Positions 42,301 to 49,360 of a DNA stretch of 49,360 nt are shown here, piece by piece. The stretch's first letter is position 1; the number at the start of each line of letters is the position of its first letter. Where the stretch lies: positions 1 to 49,360 of the forward strand of contig NZ_JAIVFT010000031.1 in assembly GCF_020829665.1 (NCBI RefSeq), written 5' to 3'. The translations under genes and the position numbers were made by a program. The stretch is from Nostoc sp. CHAB 5824 (lineage in GTDB: Bacteria; Cyanobacteriota; Cyanobacteriia; Cyanobacteriales; Nostocaceae). Below the pieces are notes generated by a model, which searched no databases, was not told the DNA's origin, and saw nothing but the letters and a program-made list of their open reading frames with translations.

Positions 42301-42636
42301 ATTATGATTCTTTCTCTGAAAGCGGGTGGAGTAGGATTAAATTTAACACGAGCAAATCATGTATTCCACTTTGATAGATGGTGGAACCCAGCCGTGGAAA
42401 ATCAAGCCACAGATAGAGTATTTCGCATTGGTCAAACCCGGAATGTGCAAGTACATAAATTTGTTTGCACTGGTACTTTAGAAGAAAAAATTCATGACAT
42501 GATTGAGAGTAAGAAACAACTAGCTGAACAAGTTGTAGGTGCTGGTGAAGAATGGTTGACAGAACTAGATACAGACCAACTTCGTAACTTACTAATACTC
42601 GATCGCAGTGCAGTAATTGACGATGAGCCAGAATAA
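39355..42636 (+). CDS. SNF2/RapA-family DEAD/DEAH box helicase
   Basis: The 1093-residue protein has a long N-terminal region (SNF2 helicase-associated domain, about 200-560) and a C-terminal SF2 ATPase core. Motif I DDMGLGKT is at 640-647, DEAQ box 740-743, the Swi2/Snf2 motif ALTGTPVENRLQELWSILDF, and motif VI FRIGQTRNVQVHKF near 1023-1036. It should move along or remodel DNA-protein complexes. The next gene is a SWIM zinc-finger protein, the usual partner in bacteria. Two dispersed repeats are embedded in frame: residues about 77-88 (RASKGGATLTRK) and 593-602 (AMSTTGCAYA). ATG 39355 fits the family start (AILHCNWFLKNQNGCLFIWG). Confidence 0.93.
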   Translation: MAILHCNWFLKNQNGCLFIWGETWRSPRINFEQNGSGDVPLHPLAMTSVELSEWLRSQNMAITNFIQQPQVAIATTGRASKGGATLTRKTASVTEIIPTHSQIIALPTYIPEGSGEGTAAIFPVHSASLGLDTDSPQYLQPWRVEGFCLNPSQAVKFLAAVPLNAAKGEDAFLGGDLRFWSQVARWSLDLISRCKFLPTIGRQSDGAFAAKWQVLLDSAVDGTRLEKFSADMPLVCRTYQEGVGTGEEFSQSLLYVNFPTEPQELLLGFLNSTIDAQVRGMVGSQPPMEAKAIALPAAVRQWLQALTSASNTVNADAIEVERLEAALKAWNMPLQYQLTLKTLFRTCFQLRSPESGETDWTLAYFLQAADNPEFLVDAATIWNNPVERLVYENRTIEQPQETFLRGLGLASRLYPAIAPSFETEYPQSSRITPIQAYEFIKAVAWRLEDSGLGVILPPSLANREGWANRLGLKITAETPKKKQGRLGLQSLLNFQWQLAIGGQTISKAEFDKLVALNSPLVEINGEWVELRPQDIKTAQTFFTTRKDQIALSLEDALRFSTGDTQVIEKLPVVSFEASGALQELIGALTNNQAMSTTGCAYAPLPTPAGFKGQLRPYQERGAAWLSFLERWGLGACLADDMGLGKTVQFIAFILHLKEQDALENPTLLVCPTSVLGNWEREVNKFAPSLKILQYHGDKRPKGKAFLEAVKNHDLIVTSYSLLHRDIKSLQSVSWQIIVLDEAQNVKNPEAKQSKAVRQLEATFRIALTGTPVENRLQELWSILDFLNPGYLGNKQFFQRRFAMPIEKYGDTASLTQLRSLVQPFILRRLKSDRDIIQDLPDKQEMTVFCGLTGEQAALYQQIVEQSLVEIESAEGLQRRGMILALLIKLKQICNHPAQYLKQATLEQHNSAKLLRLEEMLEEVLAEGDRALIFTQFAEWGKLLKPYLEKQLGREIFFLYGSTSKKQREEMIDRFQHDPQGPPIMILSLKAGGVGLNLTRANHVFHFDRWWNPAVENQATDRVFRIGQTRNVQVHKFVCTGTLEEKIHDMIESKKQLAEQVVGAGEEWLTELDTDQLRNLLILDRSAVIDDEPE
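39585..39618. repeat. Repeat insertion in SNF2 N-terminal region
   Basis: GCGAGCCTCCAAAGGAGGAG followed by CTACGCTAACGCGC. It has a CCTCC-AAA-GGAGG hairpin at its centre and is in frame in the helicase gene. Confidence 0.65.
41131..41159. repeat. Dispersed palindromic repeat inside SNF2 gene
   Basis: GCGATGTCTACGACGGGCTG then CGCCTACGC is the same element as at 10655-10684 with one change. It adds residues about 593-602 in the same frame as in the epimerase-family gene. Confidence 0.85.
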
Positions 42637-42640
42637 GTTT

Positions 42641-42687
42641 GTAGTAAGGACTTTAGTCCTTGATTTGAGCGTTAAAGCGCTCACTAC
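42641..42687. repeat. Twin-hairpin repeat element
   Basis: The 47-base element begins GTAGT and ends ACTAC (inverted ends). It contains two palindromes: AAGGACTTTAGTCCTT and GAGCGTTAAAGCGCTC. It lies five bases after the SNF2 stop and ahead of the SWIM gene. The compact symmetric layout suggests a small dispersed repeat of the genome. Confidence 0.8.
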
Positions 42688-42735
42688 GAATCAGTCAAAA
42701 GTAGCACAGCACATTACTAAATTTTTGAATTAATT

Positions 42736-43572
42736 ATGACTAGTTACACATTACAAGCAAGTCGAGAATGGTGGTCACAACAATGGTTAGATTTACTCGA
42801 TTCCTATCGCTTTAAAAAGCGTTTAGAACGTGCGAGAAATTATGCTCGTCAAGGAAATGTTTTGAGTATTGAATTTAAAGGTGCAAAAGTATTAGCTAGA
42901 GTGCAAGGTAGTGAAGTAGAACCTTATAAAGTTTCCCTTTCCCTTGAACCTTTCAGCGATGAACAGTGGGGTTATGTAATTGAAACCATGTCCCAAAGAG
43001 CAATTTTTGCTGCCAAGTTACTAGCAGGAGAAATGCCACAAAATATAGAAGAAGTATTCACAGCTAATGGTCTTTCGATATTTCCATTTACCCTTGCCGA
43101 TGTCCAGAGTAAATGCTCTTGTCCCGATAAAGCAAATCCCTGTAAACATATTGGTGCGCTGTACTATCAGTTAGGCGATCGCTTTAGTGAAGACCCCTTT
43201 GTACTATTTCAGTTGCGCGGACGCACCAAAGAGCAAATTATCAGCGATTTACGCCAATTGCGTAGTGCCAAGATTCAACCTAATATCACAGAAACGCCCG
43301 ATATTCAACAGTCAATCCTTAATAACAAATACTTGGTAAAAATTGACTCTTTCTGGCAATACAATGAGCCACTAGAGTCATCATTGGTAGTGATTGCGCC
43401 GTCCACTAATGAGATGGTATTAGATGTATTAGGAGCAATTCCTCTTGCGAAGGAAGAGGAAAATGCAGTAAATTCAACTTCGAGTGATGTGGTAATGAAG
43501 TGTTTAAATACAGTTTACAGAGATGTCAGCCAGAAGGCTTTTTTAGCTGCAATGAATGTGGGAGGAAGTTGA
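42736..43572 (+). CDS. SWIM zinc-finger domain protein
   Basis: The 278-residue protein has a SWIM finger with C-x-C...C-x-H in KCSCPDKANPCKHIGALYYQ (about 131-150), preceded by a helical region (WWSQQWLDLLDSYRFKKRLE). SWIM domains bind DNA or protein and in bacteria usually accompany SNF2 ATPases, as here (99 bases downstream of the helicase, same strand). Its last 15 codons are also found as a copy at 45594-45638, left behind by the duplication of the next gene. The tail QKAFLAAMNVGGS is therefore the breakpoint end. Confidence 0.92.
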   Translation: MTSYTLQASREWWSQQWLDLLDSYRFKKRLERARNYARQGNVLSIEFKGAKVLARVQGSEVEPYKVSLSLEPFSDEQWGYVIETMSQRAIFAAKLLAGEMPQNIEEVFTANGLSIFPFTLADVQSKCSCPDKANPCKHIGALYYQLGDRFSEDPFVLFQLRGRTKEQIISDLRQLRSAKIQPNITETPDIQQSILNNKYLVKIDSFWQYNEPLESSLVVIAPSTNEMVLDVLGAIPLAKEEENAVNSTSSDVVMKCLNTVYRDVSQKAFLAAMNVGGS

Positions 43573-43624
43573 TACTAATTCGGAATTCGTAATTATTTTT
43601 CGTGAGATTGTTGTAATTTTAGTT

Positions 43625-45559
43625 TCAGGCCAAAGTGCTGTAGCACAAAGAGCCATCTGCAAAGATAAAATTCTCAAAGCCTGTTGTGGAGAGTGTAATA
43701 ACATCTCCATTGTTATTGAAGTTGATGTTAGCTGGGTTTAGGACATTGCCTGAAATTACACTAGAAAAAGTGAGTTCAGAGCGATTGAAAGCACTGAGAT
43801 CTAAGGTATCAAAACCTTTTCCACCATCCACAGTCCCAGCACCAAACCCTTTGAAGTAGTCATTTCCAGTGCCTAGATCAATACCGATACCGCCACCAAT
43901 AGTAACTTTTTGTTGAACTTCGTTGATGGTAGTGGTGGTTGTAATTTTGTCATTGCCATCGCCAGTCTTGATAGTTCCTTTTCCATAAATGCCATAGGCA
44001 GTACCACCAATTGTTGTCTTAGCTTGGCCAGTCAGGATGTCACGACCATTCCCAGTATCAATTACTCCGTCGTTGGAGATGCCGTATGCAGTGCCATTTG
44101 CGCCTGATGATTTTTTGCCAGTACTACCTCTGCTGCCCTGACCTGTGCCGATGATAGTGTCATTTCCATCCCCTGCATTCAGATTGCCACTGTTACTAAT
44201 ACCTGTTCCATTACCATCATTACCGCTCTGACCAGTGCCAGTTATAGTATCATTGCCATCCCCTGCATTCAGACTGCCACTGTTACTAATACCTGTTCCA
44301 CTACCACCATCAAAGGCGTTATCATTGTCATCACTGCTGTCACTGTCAGTGCCAATGCCAGTGATACTATCATTGCCAGCGCCAGTTTTAATGATTCCTT
44401 GTCCATAGATGCCATAGGCAGTACTACCAATTGTTATCCTAGCTTGGCCAGTCACGATGTCACAACCATTTCCAGTATCAATTACTCCGTCGTTGGAGAT
44501 GCCTATGATGATGAGCGGGTAGTTTGCTGAATCGTTGCCAGAACCAGTAATTGTGTCGTTGCCCTGCCCTGTGGTGATAATGGCATCTTTCAGGTTCTGG
44601 ATGCCAGTTCCATCAATGTTGCTGTCGGAGAGGCCAGTAGCATTGCCTGTGCCTATGATCGTGTCATCTCCGTCTCCGGTATCCAGTTTCTTACTGTTAG
44701 TGATGCCAATTACAGTACCGCCGGTGCCGAAGATGTCGGGGTTGTCAGCAGAACCAGTGCCAGTGCCAGTGATAGTGTCATTTCCATCCCCTGTATTGAG
44801 ACTGCCATTATTGCTGATTCCAGTCCCTAGACTGCCATAACTGACAACAAACCCGAAGCCGAAAATGCCGGCGATACCGATGCCGGCAATCGCGTCATTT
44901 CCGTCTCCGGTATCCAGTTGCCCAGTGTTGCTGATGCCAGTCCCATATCCACCCCTGCCGCCGCCGCGGCCATCAACACCAGCGCCGCCTTGACCAGTGC
45001 CAGTGATAATGTCATTGCCCAACCCAGTATTCAGTTTGCCACTGTTGCTGATGCCAGTCCCAAATCCACCGTCGCCGCCACCCTCGTATCGACCGCCGCC
45101 GCTTCCGCCGTTGCCGCCAGTGCCATTGCCGATAATAGTGTCATTGCCCAACCCAGTATTAAGGATGGCAATGTTACTGATGCCTGTCCCTACACCGCCA
45201 CTGCCGCCAAAAGTGCCAAAATTGGGGTCATCAAAATTATTCACGCCGTTGCCTGCACTACCCCCAATACCCTCGCTGATGATAGCGTCGTTGCCCGACC
45301 CAGCATTCAGATTGCCATTATTGCTGATGCCGATTCCAGCACCACCATCGCTGCCATTGAGATTCTTACCGATAACACCATCAGCCCCTTTACCGCCAGT
45401 GCCGTTCCCTTTAATGGTATCCTTTCCTGAGCCTGTATCAATGAAACCTCTAGTTAAAATATCAATCCCAATTGCTGGAAATTTATTTAAATCTTCCCCT
45501 ACTATTGTGTCGTCACCAGCAGTGCTTGTGAAATTGGGTGGAACCGTAAGTCTAGGCAT
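43625..45559 (-). CDS. RTX-like calcium-binding repeat protein, copy A
   Basis: The 644-residue protein has many glycine/aspartate-rich repeats of the form LNAGDGNDTITGTGxG and DTGxGxDxIxG, which resemble RTX (hemolysin-type) calcium-binding nonapeptides though with longer, more variable units. The N-terminus (MPRLTVPPNFTSTAGDDTIV) has no signal peptide. The C-terminus has FDTLDLSAFNRSELTFSSV then ENFIFADGS, like the ends of RTX proteins exported by type I secretion. Both ends are nearly identical to copy B (45691-47202). It is convergent with the SWIM gene, ending 52 bases away. Secretion and function are inferred. Confidence 0.85.
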   Translation of the reverse strand: MPRLTVPPNFTSTAGDDTIVGEDLNKFPAIGIDILTRGFIDTGSGKDTIKGNGTGGKGADGVIGKNLNGSDGGAGIGISNNGNLNAGSGNDAIISEGIGGSAGNGVNNFDDPNFGTFGGSGGVGTGISNIAILNTGLGNDTIIGNGTGGNGGSGGGRYEGGGDGGFGTGISNSGKLNTGLGNDIITGTGQGGAGVDGRGGGRGGYGTGISNTGQLDTGDGNDAIAGIGIAGIFGFGFVVSYGSLGTGISNNGSLNTGDGNDTITGTGTGSADNPDIFGTGGTVIGITNSKKLDTGDGDDTIIGTGNATGLSDSNIDGTGIQNLKDAIITTGQGNDTITGSGNDSANYPLIIIGISNDGVIDTGNGCDIVTGQARITIGSTAYGIYGQGIIKTGAGNDSITGIGTDSDSSDDNDNAFDGGSGTGISNSGSLNAGDGNDTITGTGQSGNDGNGTGISNSGNLNAGDGNDTIIGTGQGSRGSTGKKSSGANGTAYGISNDGVIDTGNGRDILTGQAKTTIGGTAYGIYGKGTIKTGDGNDKITTTTTINEVQQKVTIGGGIGIDLGTGNDYFKGFGAGTVDGGKGFDTLDLSAFNRSELTFSSVISGNVLNPANINFNNNGDVITLSTTGFENFIFADGSLCYSTLA

Positions 45560-45593
45560 AATTAAAATTCCCTAAATTTAAAACAGAAATGTG

Positions 45594-45638
45594 AGCCAGA
45601 AGGCTTTTTTAGCAGCAATGAATGTGGAAGCAAGTTGA
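45594..45638 (+). pseudogene. Duplicated 3' scrap of the SWIM gene
   Basis: The frame reads SQKAFLAAMNVEAS and TGA at 45636-45638, versus SQKAFLAAMNVGGS at the end of the SWIM gene. The homology continues through the following non-coding bases (AAGTTGATA...ATTCGTAATT and the GTGAGATTGTTGTAATTTTAG stretch) into the end of copy B. It marks the junction of a tandem duplication that carried the SWIM tail along with the RTX gene. Confidence 0.9.
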
Positions 45639-45690
45639 TATTAATTCGTAATTTGTAATTATTTTTTGTGAGATTGTTGTAATTTTAGTT

Positions 45691-47202
45691 TCAGACCAAA
45701 GTGCTGTAGGACAAAGAACCATCTGCAAAGATAAAATTCTCAAAGCCTTTTGTGGAGAATGTAATAACATCTCCATTGTTATTGAAGCTGATATTAGCTG
45801 GGTTTAGGGCATTGCCTGAAATTACACCAGAAAAAGTGAGTTCGGAGCGATTGAAAGCACTGAGGTCTAAGGTATCAAAACCTTTTCCACCATCTACAGT
45901 TCCAGTACCAAACCCTTTGAAGTAGTCATTTCCAGTGCCTAGATCAATACCGATACCGCCACCAATAGTAACTTTTTGCTGAACTTCATTGATGATACTG
46001 GTGGCTATAATTTTGTCATTGCCATCACCAGTCTTGATAGTTCCTTTTCCATAAATGCCATAATTCCCATAATTACTACCAAATTTTGCTGTAGCCTGTC
46101 CGGTAAGGATGTCACAACCATTGCCAGTATCAATTACTCCATCGTTGGAGATGCCTATGAAGATGAGGTCGGGGATAATACCATTGCCATAACCAGTAAT
46201 TGTGTCGTTACCCTGCCCTGTGGTGATGGTGGCACCTTTCATGTTCTGGATGCCAGTTCCATCATCAATTTTTTCCCTATTGATACCAATAGAATTGCCA
46301 GTACCTATGATCGTGTCTTCTCCGTCTCCGGTATCTAGTTTCTTACTGTTAATAATGCCAGTACCGCCGATGCCAAAAAAGCTGTCAAGGTCAGTTCCCG
46401 TACCTGTACCAGTGCCTGCGATCGTGTCATTTCCGGCCCCAGTATTGAAATTACCATTATTGCTAATGCCAGTCCCTACACCGCCATTGCTGGGTTGAAT
46501 ATTATCGGCGGGAATCCCGGCAATACCGATGCCTGTGATCGTGTCTTTTCCGTCTCCGGTATCCAGTTGCCCAGTGTTGCTGATGCCAACCCCATCTCCA
46601 CCGATGCTGCCATAGCGAGTCTCACCACCAATGCTGCCCTGACCAGTGCTAGTGATCGTGTCATTGCCCAACCCAGTATTCAGTTTGCCACTGTTACTGA
46701 TGCCAGTCCCAAATCCACCGCCACCGCCAAGGGAGAATACACCGCCGCCCATGCTGCCCTTGCCGCCAGTGCCATTGCTGATGATAGTGTCATTGCCCAA
46801 CCCAGTATTCAGTTTGCCACTGTTGCTGATGCCTGTCCCTACACCGCCATTGCCGCCAGCACTATCATTAGGAGGAGGCACATCCGCACCGATGCCTCCA
46901 AGACCCCCAATACCGTTGCTGATGATAGCGTCATCGCCCAACCCAGCATTCAGATTGCCATTATTGCTGATGCCGATTCCAGCACCGCCATTACTGCCAT
47001 TGACGTTCTTACCGATAACACCATCAGCCCCTTTACCGCCAGTGCCGTTGCCTTTAATGGTGTCCTTTCCTGAGCCTGTATCAATGAAACCTTTAGTTAA
47101 AATATCAATCCCAATTGCTGGAAATTTATTTAAATCTTCCCCAATTAAAATCTCGGAACCAGCAGTGCCTGTGAAATTGGGTGGAACCGTAAGTTTAGGC
47201 AT
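45691..47202 (-). CDS. RTX-like calcium-binding repeat protein, copy B
   Basis: The 503-residue paralogue of copy A has the same first segment (MPKLTVPPNFTGTAGSEILI), central glycine/aspartate repeats and the same last about 100 residues (QQKVTIGGGIGIDLGTGNDY to the IFADGSLSYSTLV end). It is shorter because several central repeat units present in A are absent. The upstream 20 bases are also shared (AATTAAAATTC-CTAAATTTA). It is likely a product of tandem duplication, with repeat number changing afterwards. Function as for copy A. Confidence 0.85.
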   Translation of the reverse strand: MPKLTVPPNFTGTAGSEILIGEDLNKFPAIGIDILTKGFIDTGSGKDTIKGNGTGGKGADGVIGKNVNGSNGGAGIGISNNGNLNAGLGDDAIISNGIGGLGGIGADVPPPNDSAGGNGGVGTGISNSGKLNTGLGNDTIISNGTGGKGSMGGGVFSLGGGGGFGTGISNSGKLNTGLGNDTITSTGQGSIGGETRYGSIGGDGVGISNTGQLDTGDGKDTITGIGIAGIPADNIQPSNGGVGTGISNNGNFNTGAGNDTIAGTGTGTGTDLDSFFGIGGTGIINSKKLDTGDGEDTIIGTGNSIGINREKIDDGTGIQNMKGATITTGQGNDTITGYGNGIIPDLIFIGISNDGVIDTGNGCDILTGQATAKFGSNYGNYGIYGKGTIKTGDGNDKIIATSIINEVQQKVTIGGGIGIDLGTGNDYFKGFGTGTVDGGKGFDTLDLSAFNRSELTFSGVISGNALNPANISFNNNGDVITFSTKGFENFIFADGSLSYSTLV

Positions 47203-47307
47203 AATTAAAATTCTCTAAATTTAGATTAGTATGGTAAGTTCGCTCATTTGGATTGTCGCTTGGCTCTGCCTTTTGACGGCGATGACTACTTTTATTCAAC
47301 TCACCTA

Positions 47308-47493
47308 TTAAGATATTATCTCTTTGTAATGGTAATCTTTGTGTTTAGGTAAAGGTCTGATAATTTCCAAAGTAGTGCGATCGCAAGCTAACTTTGTTGC
47401 CCAATGTCCCAAGTCTTTTAGAAGATTTTCAAACTGTTGCCAGCTAATGTCATAAAGCATTACTCGGTCTGCTAGATTTTTGGCGACTGTCAT
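47308..47493 (-). pseudogene. Truncated Uma2 (DUF820) gene
   Basis: The 61-residue frame reads MTVAKNLADRVMLYDISWQQ and continues through the Uma2 N-terminal region (FENLLKDLGHWATKLACDRT, LEIIRPLPKHKD) but stops at EIIS. The catalytic EPD and EIK parts are missing. A normal Uma2 is about 190-220 residues, so this is a remnant. It sits 115 bases beyond the RTX copy B start. Confidence 0.75.
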
Positions 47494-47514
47494 TGTTACG
47501 ACCTCCAGAATGTT

Positions 47515-47700
47515 TTATTGTCCAAACTCAAGCCTAGCCTGTTCTACAAAATTAGCTGTCACAACCTCTTGACCTGCTTCACGAGCCAGCTGTTCAATTC
47601 TGGCTTTAGCTTGAGAGCGGACAAAAAAGGGAATATTTTGTAATTTTTCTTTAGCTTCAGATGTCCATCGCAAAGCATCAATAAAATTAGAGTCGCTCAT
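47515..47700 (-). CDS. PCP_red domain mini-protein (protochlorophyllide reductase C-terminal type)
   Basis: The 61-residue protein is one small helical domain: LRWTSEAKEKLQNIPFFVRS, ARIEQLAREAG, and VVTANFVEQARLEFGQ. This pattern is the PCP_red domain otherwise found at the end of ChlB/BchB of the light-independent protochlorophyllide reductase and as short stand-alone proteins in cyanobacteria. Function of the free form is unknown. It lies just downstream of psbC, past its terminator, on the same strand. Confidence 0.85.
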   Translation of the reverse strand: MSDSNFIDALRWTSEAKEKLQNIPFFVRSQAKARIEQLAREAGQEVVTANFVEQARLEFGQ

Positions 47701-47757
47701 AGTATTAATTCTTTTTGTAAGTCGCTCACTTTAATCAATAGATAACTAATTTTCCTA

Positions 47758-47794
47758 TAAAAAAAGCCCTTGCTTTTACGCAAGAGCTTTTAAA
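47758..47794 (-). terminator. Rho-independent-type terminator after psbC
   Basis: AGCCCTTGC (47765-47773) pairs with GCAAGAGCT (47780-47788) with one wobble/mismatch position over a short loop. Read on the minus strand it is followed by a run of seven T's. It is about 40 bases beyond the psbC stop, the right place to end the psbD-psbC transcript. Confidence 0.85.
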
Positions 47795-47830
47795 TTATTT
47801 AGTTGTCAGTGATGAAATAAACTTTACAAC

Positions 47831-49222
47831 CTAATCTAGGTCGTCCATGAACATCACTGGCTCAGTATCACGGTTAATTCCTTTCTCAAAACCACCAGCA
47901 GCAGCCCGTGCGCGACCAGCGTGCCACAAGTGACCAACTAGGAAGAAGAATCCTAATACGAAGTGAGAAGTCGCCAACCAAGCGCGAGGAGATACGTAGT
48001 TGAAGGAGTTAATCTCGGTAGCCACACCACCTACGGAGTTCAGAGAACCTAGAGGAGCATGGGTCATGTATTCAGCAGCGCGACGAGCTTGCCAAGGCTG
48101 AATATCGTTCTTGATTTTTTCCAGGTCAAGACCATTGGGGCCACGTAGAGGCTCCAACCAAGGGCCGCGGAAATCCCAGAAGCGCATGGTTTCACCACCG
48201 AAGATGATTTCACCAGTTGGAGAGCGCATCAGATATTTACCTAGACCAGTGGGGCCTTGGGCAGAACCGACGTTAGCACCCAAGCGTTGGTCACGAATCA
48301 AGAAGGTCAAAGCCTGGGCTTGAGAAGCTTCTGGACCGGTAGGGCCGAAGAATTCGCTGGGATAAACAGTGTTGTTAAACCAAACAAAGATCGAGGCAAT
48401 GAAGCCCATCAGGGAGAGAGCGCCCAAGCTATACGAGAGGTAAGCCTCACCAGACCAGATGGATGCACGACGTGACCAAGCAAAAGGCTTGGTAAGAATG
48501 TGGAAAATACCACCAGCAATACAGATAAAGGCAACCCAAATGTGACCACCGACCACATCTTCCAAGTTATCGACGCTGACAATCCAGCCTTCGCCACCGA
48601 AGGGAGACTTGATTACATAACCGAAGATAACCGCTGGGTTCAATGTCGGATTAGTAATAACACGAACGTCACCACCCCCTGGTGCCCAGGTGTCATACAA
48701 ACCACCAAAGAACATTGCCTTTAGCACCAACAACAGTGCACCGCATCCCAAAATAATCAGGTGGAACCCGATGATGTTGGTCATCTTGTTCTTGTCTTTC
48801 CAGTCGTAACCAAAGAAAGAAGAATATTCTTCTAAGGTTTCTGGGCCACGGACGGCATGATAGATACCGCCAAAGCCAAGGACGGCTGAGGAAATTAGGT
48901 GGAGTACACCGACAACAAAGTAAGGGAAGGTGTCGATGACTTCACCACCAGGGCCAACACCCCAACCCTGAGCGGCGAGGTGAGGTAACAGGATCAAGCC
49001 CTGTTCATACATGGGCTTTTCAGGAATGAAGTGAGCGACTTCAAACAAGGTCATCGCTCCAGCCCAGAATACAATCAAACCAGAGTGGGCAACGTGAGCA
49101 CCCAGTAGTTTGCCAGATAGGTTAATTAAACGTGCGTTACCAGACCACCAGGCAAACCCAGTGGATTCTTGGTCGCGTCCAGTGCCGCCTAATATATTTG
49201 GTCTATTAGAGAGCGTTACCAC
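47831..49222 (-). CDS. psbC: Photosystem II CP43 protein
   Basis: CP43 is the inner chlorophyll-a antenna of photosystem II and supplies one ligand to the Mn4CaO5 cluster. From GTG 49222 the product is 463 residues (VVTLSNRPNILGGTGRDQES; the first residue becomes Met). Six membrane spans with chlorophyll-binding histidines and the large lumenal loop are present. GGETMRFWDFRGPW holds the Glu and Arg equivalent to Glu354 and Arg357. The start overlaps psbD by 17 bases with a GAGGAGGT ribosome site at 49231-49238, the classic cyanobacterial psbDC arrangement. A longer reading frame to 49300 is only psbD in another frame. Confidence 0.97.
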   Translation of the reverse strand: MVTLSNRPNILGGTGRDQESTGFAWWSGNARLINLSGKLLGAHVAHSGLIVFWAGAMTLFEVAHFIPEKPMYEQGLILLPHLAAQGWGVGPGGEVIDTFPYFVVGVLHLISSAVLGFGGIYHAVRGPETLEEYSSFFGYDWKDKNKMTNIIGFHLIILGCGALLLVLKAMFFGGLYDTWAPGGGDVRVITNPTLNPAVIFGYVIKSPFGGEGWIVSVDNLEDVVGGHIWVAFICIAGGIFHILTKPFAWSRRASIWSGEAYLSYSLGALSLMGFIASIFVWFNNTVYPSEFFGPTGPEASQAQALTFLIRDQRLGANVGSAQGPTGLGKYLMRSPTGEIIFGGETMRFWDFRGPWLEPLRGPNGLDLEKIKNDIQPWQARRAAEYMTHAPLGSLNSVGGVATEINSFNYVSPRAWLATSHFVLGFFFLVGHLWHAGRARAAAGGFEKGINRDTEPVMFMDDLD

Positions 49223-49360
49223 GTGGTAATACCTCCTCAGGGAATACAAATTGTTCGTGGGGTTGATCTTGAGGAGCCATCCAAGCGCGGATACCCTCAT
49301 TCAGCAAAATGTTTTTGGTATAGAAGGTTTCAAACTCAGGGTCTTCCGCCGCCCGCAATT
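49206..49360 (-). CDS. psbD: Photosystem II D2 protein, C-terminal end (partial)
   Basis: The frame at the right edge reads AAEDPEFETFYTKNILLNEG and ends APQDQPHEQFVFPEEVLPRG NAL with stop TAA at 49206-49208. This is the highly conserved C-terminus of D2, the reaction-centre partner of D1. The remainder lies outside the window. It overlaps psbC by 17 bases, so the two form a coupled operon. Confidence 0.97.
   Translation of the reverse strand, partial: LRAAEDPEFETFYTKNILLNEGIRAWMAPQDQPHEQFVFPEEVLPRGNAL

Noticed and set aside
44997..45575. Pro/Leu/Val-rich plus-strand frames opposite the RTX-like genes (also 46646-47218, 46495-47073 and 44918-45430)
   Set aside because: These are shadows of Gly/Asp-rich codons; low-complexity composition with no start signals.
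49223..49300. N-terminal extension of psbC to 49300
   Set aside because: The extra 26 residues are psbD C-terminal codons read in another frame; the family start is the GTG at 49222 with a strong ribosome site.

Overview
The window looks like chromosomal DNA of a filamentous, heterocyst-type cyanobacterium (Nostoc/Anabaena group). The reasons are photosystem II genes psbD-psbC at the right end, many HIP1 octamers (GCGATCGC), heptanucleotide STRR arrays (CAATGAC/TAATGAC), a xisH-xisI pair, repeated Uma2-type genes, and A+T-rich intergenic DNA filled with short palindromic repeats. I saw no rRNA, tRNA, CRISPR array or intact insertion sequence.

Layout. 1-2.1 kb: the end of an unknown gene, a small unknown protein, and an 81-nt-repeat calcium-binding-type surface protein whose C-terminal domain is cut off by a frameshift. 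2.4-4.9 kb: two GT4 glycosyltransferases in one transcription unit. 5.4-8.7 kb: a membrane-anchored beta-propeller protein, xisH-xisI and a DUF4351 remnant. 8.7-12.6 kb: aspartoacylase, a LysR regulator, an N-acylglucosamine 2-epimerase family protein and a Uma2 protein. 12.7-18.6 kb: a nonsense-mutated antitoxin, a cupin, then three co-oriented genes (DUF815 ATPase, membrane coiled-coil protein with a TerB-C-like tail, DUF2791 BrxD-like ATPase) and a TMEM14 protein. 18.6-24.6 kb: a 21-bp tandem repeat, fructosamine kinase, M16 peptidase, a conserved hypothetical, HtpX, and a fluoride riboswitch ahead of a ClC-F fluoride exporter. 24.7-26.6 kb: a RloA/RloB (AbiL-like) defence pair. 26.7-33.5 kb: Uma2, dapL, type II NADH dehydrogenase, a DUF4349 lipoprotein, a ricin-B-like secreted protein and ilvC. 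33.6-36 kb: an operon of an OvoA-type sulfoxide synthase lacking its methyltransferase domain, DUF427 and a SET-domain protein. 36.3-43.6 kb: pnp, a GNAT acetyltransferase, a SNF2 helicase and its SWIM partner. 43.6-47.2 kb: two tandemly duplicated RTX-like proteins. 47.3-49.4 kb: a truncated Uma2, a PCP_red mini-protein, and psbC with the end of psbD.

Main themes. (1) Two gene groups could be under-described systems: the TerB-C/DUF2791 group (13.9-18.1 kb), and the OvoA/DUF427/SET operon, where a SET enzyme sits beside a sulfoxide synthase that lacks its usual methyltransferase. (2) Short palindromic repeats sit in frame inside at least five conserved enzymes (aspartoacylase, epimerase, M16 peptidase, HtpX, SNF2 helicase), as Rickettsia palindromic elements do. 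(3) Recent duplication and decay are visible: RTX twins with a scar of the neighbouring SWIM gene between them, identical ricin repeats, and several broken genes. All calls come from reading the sequence; no database search was run.
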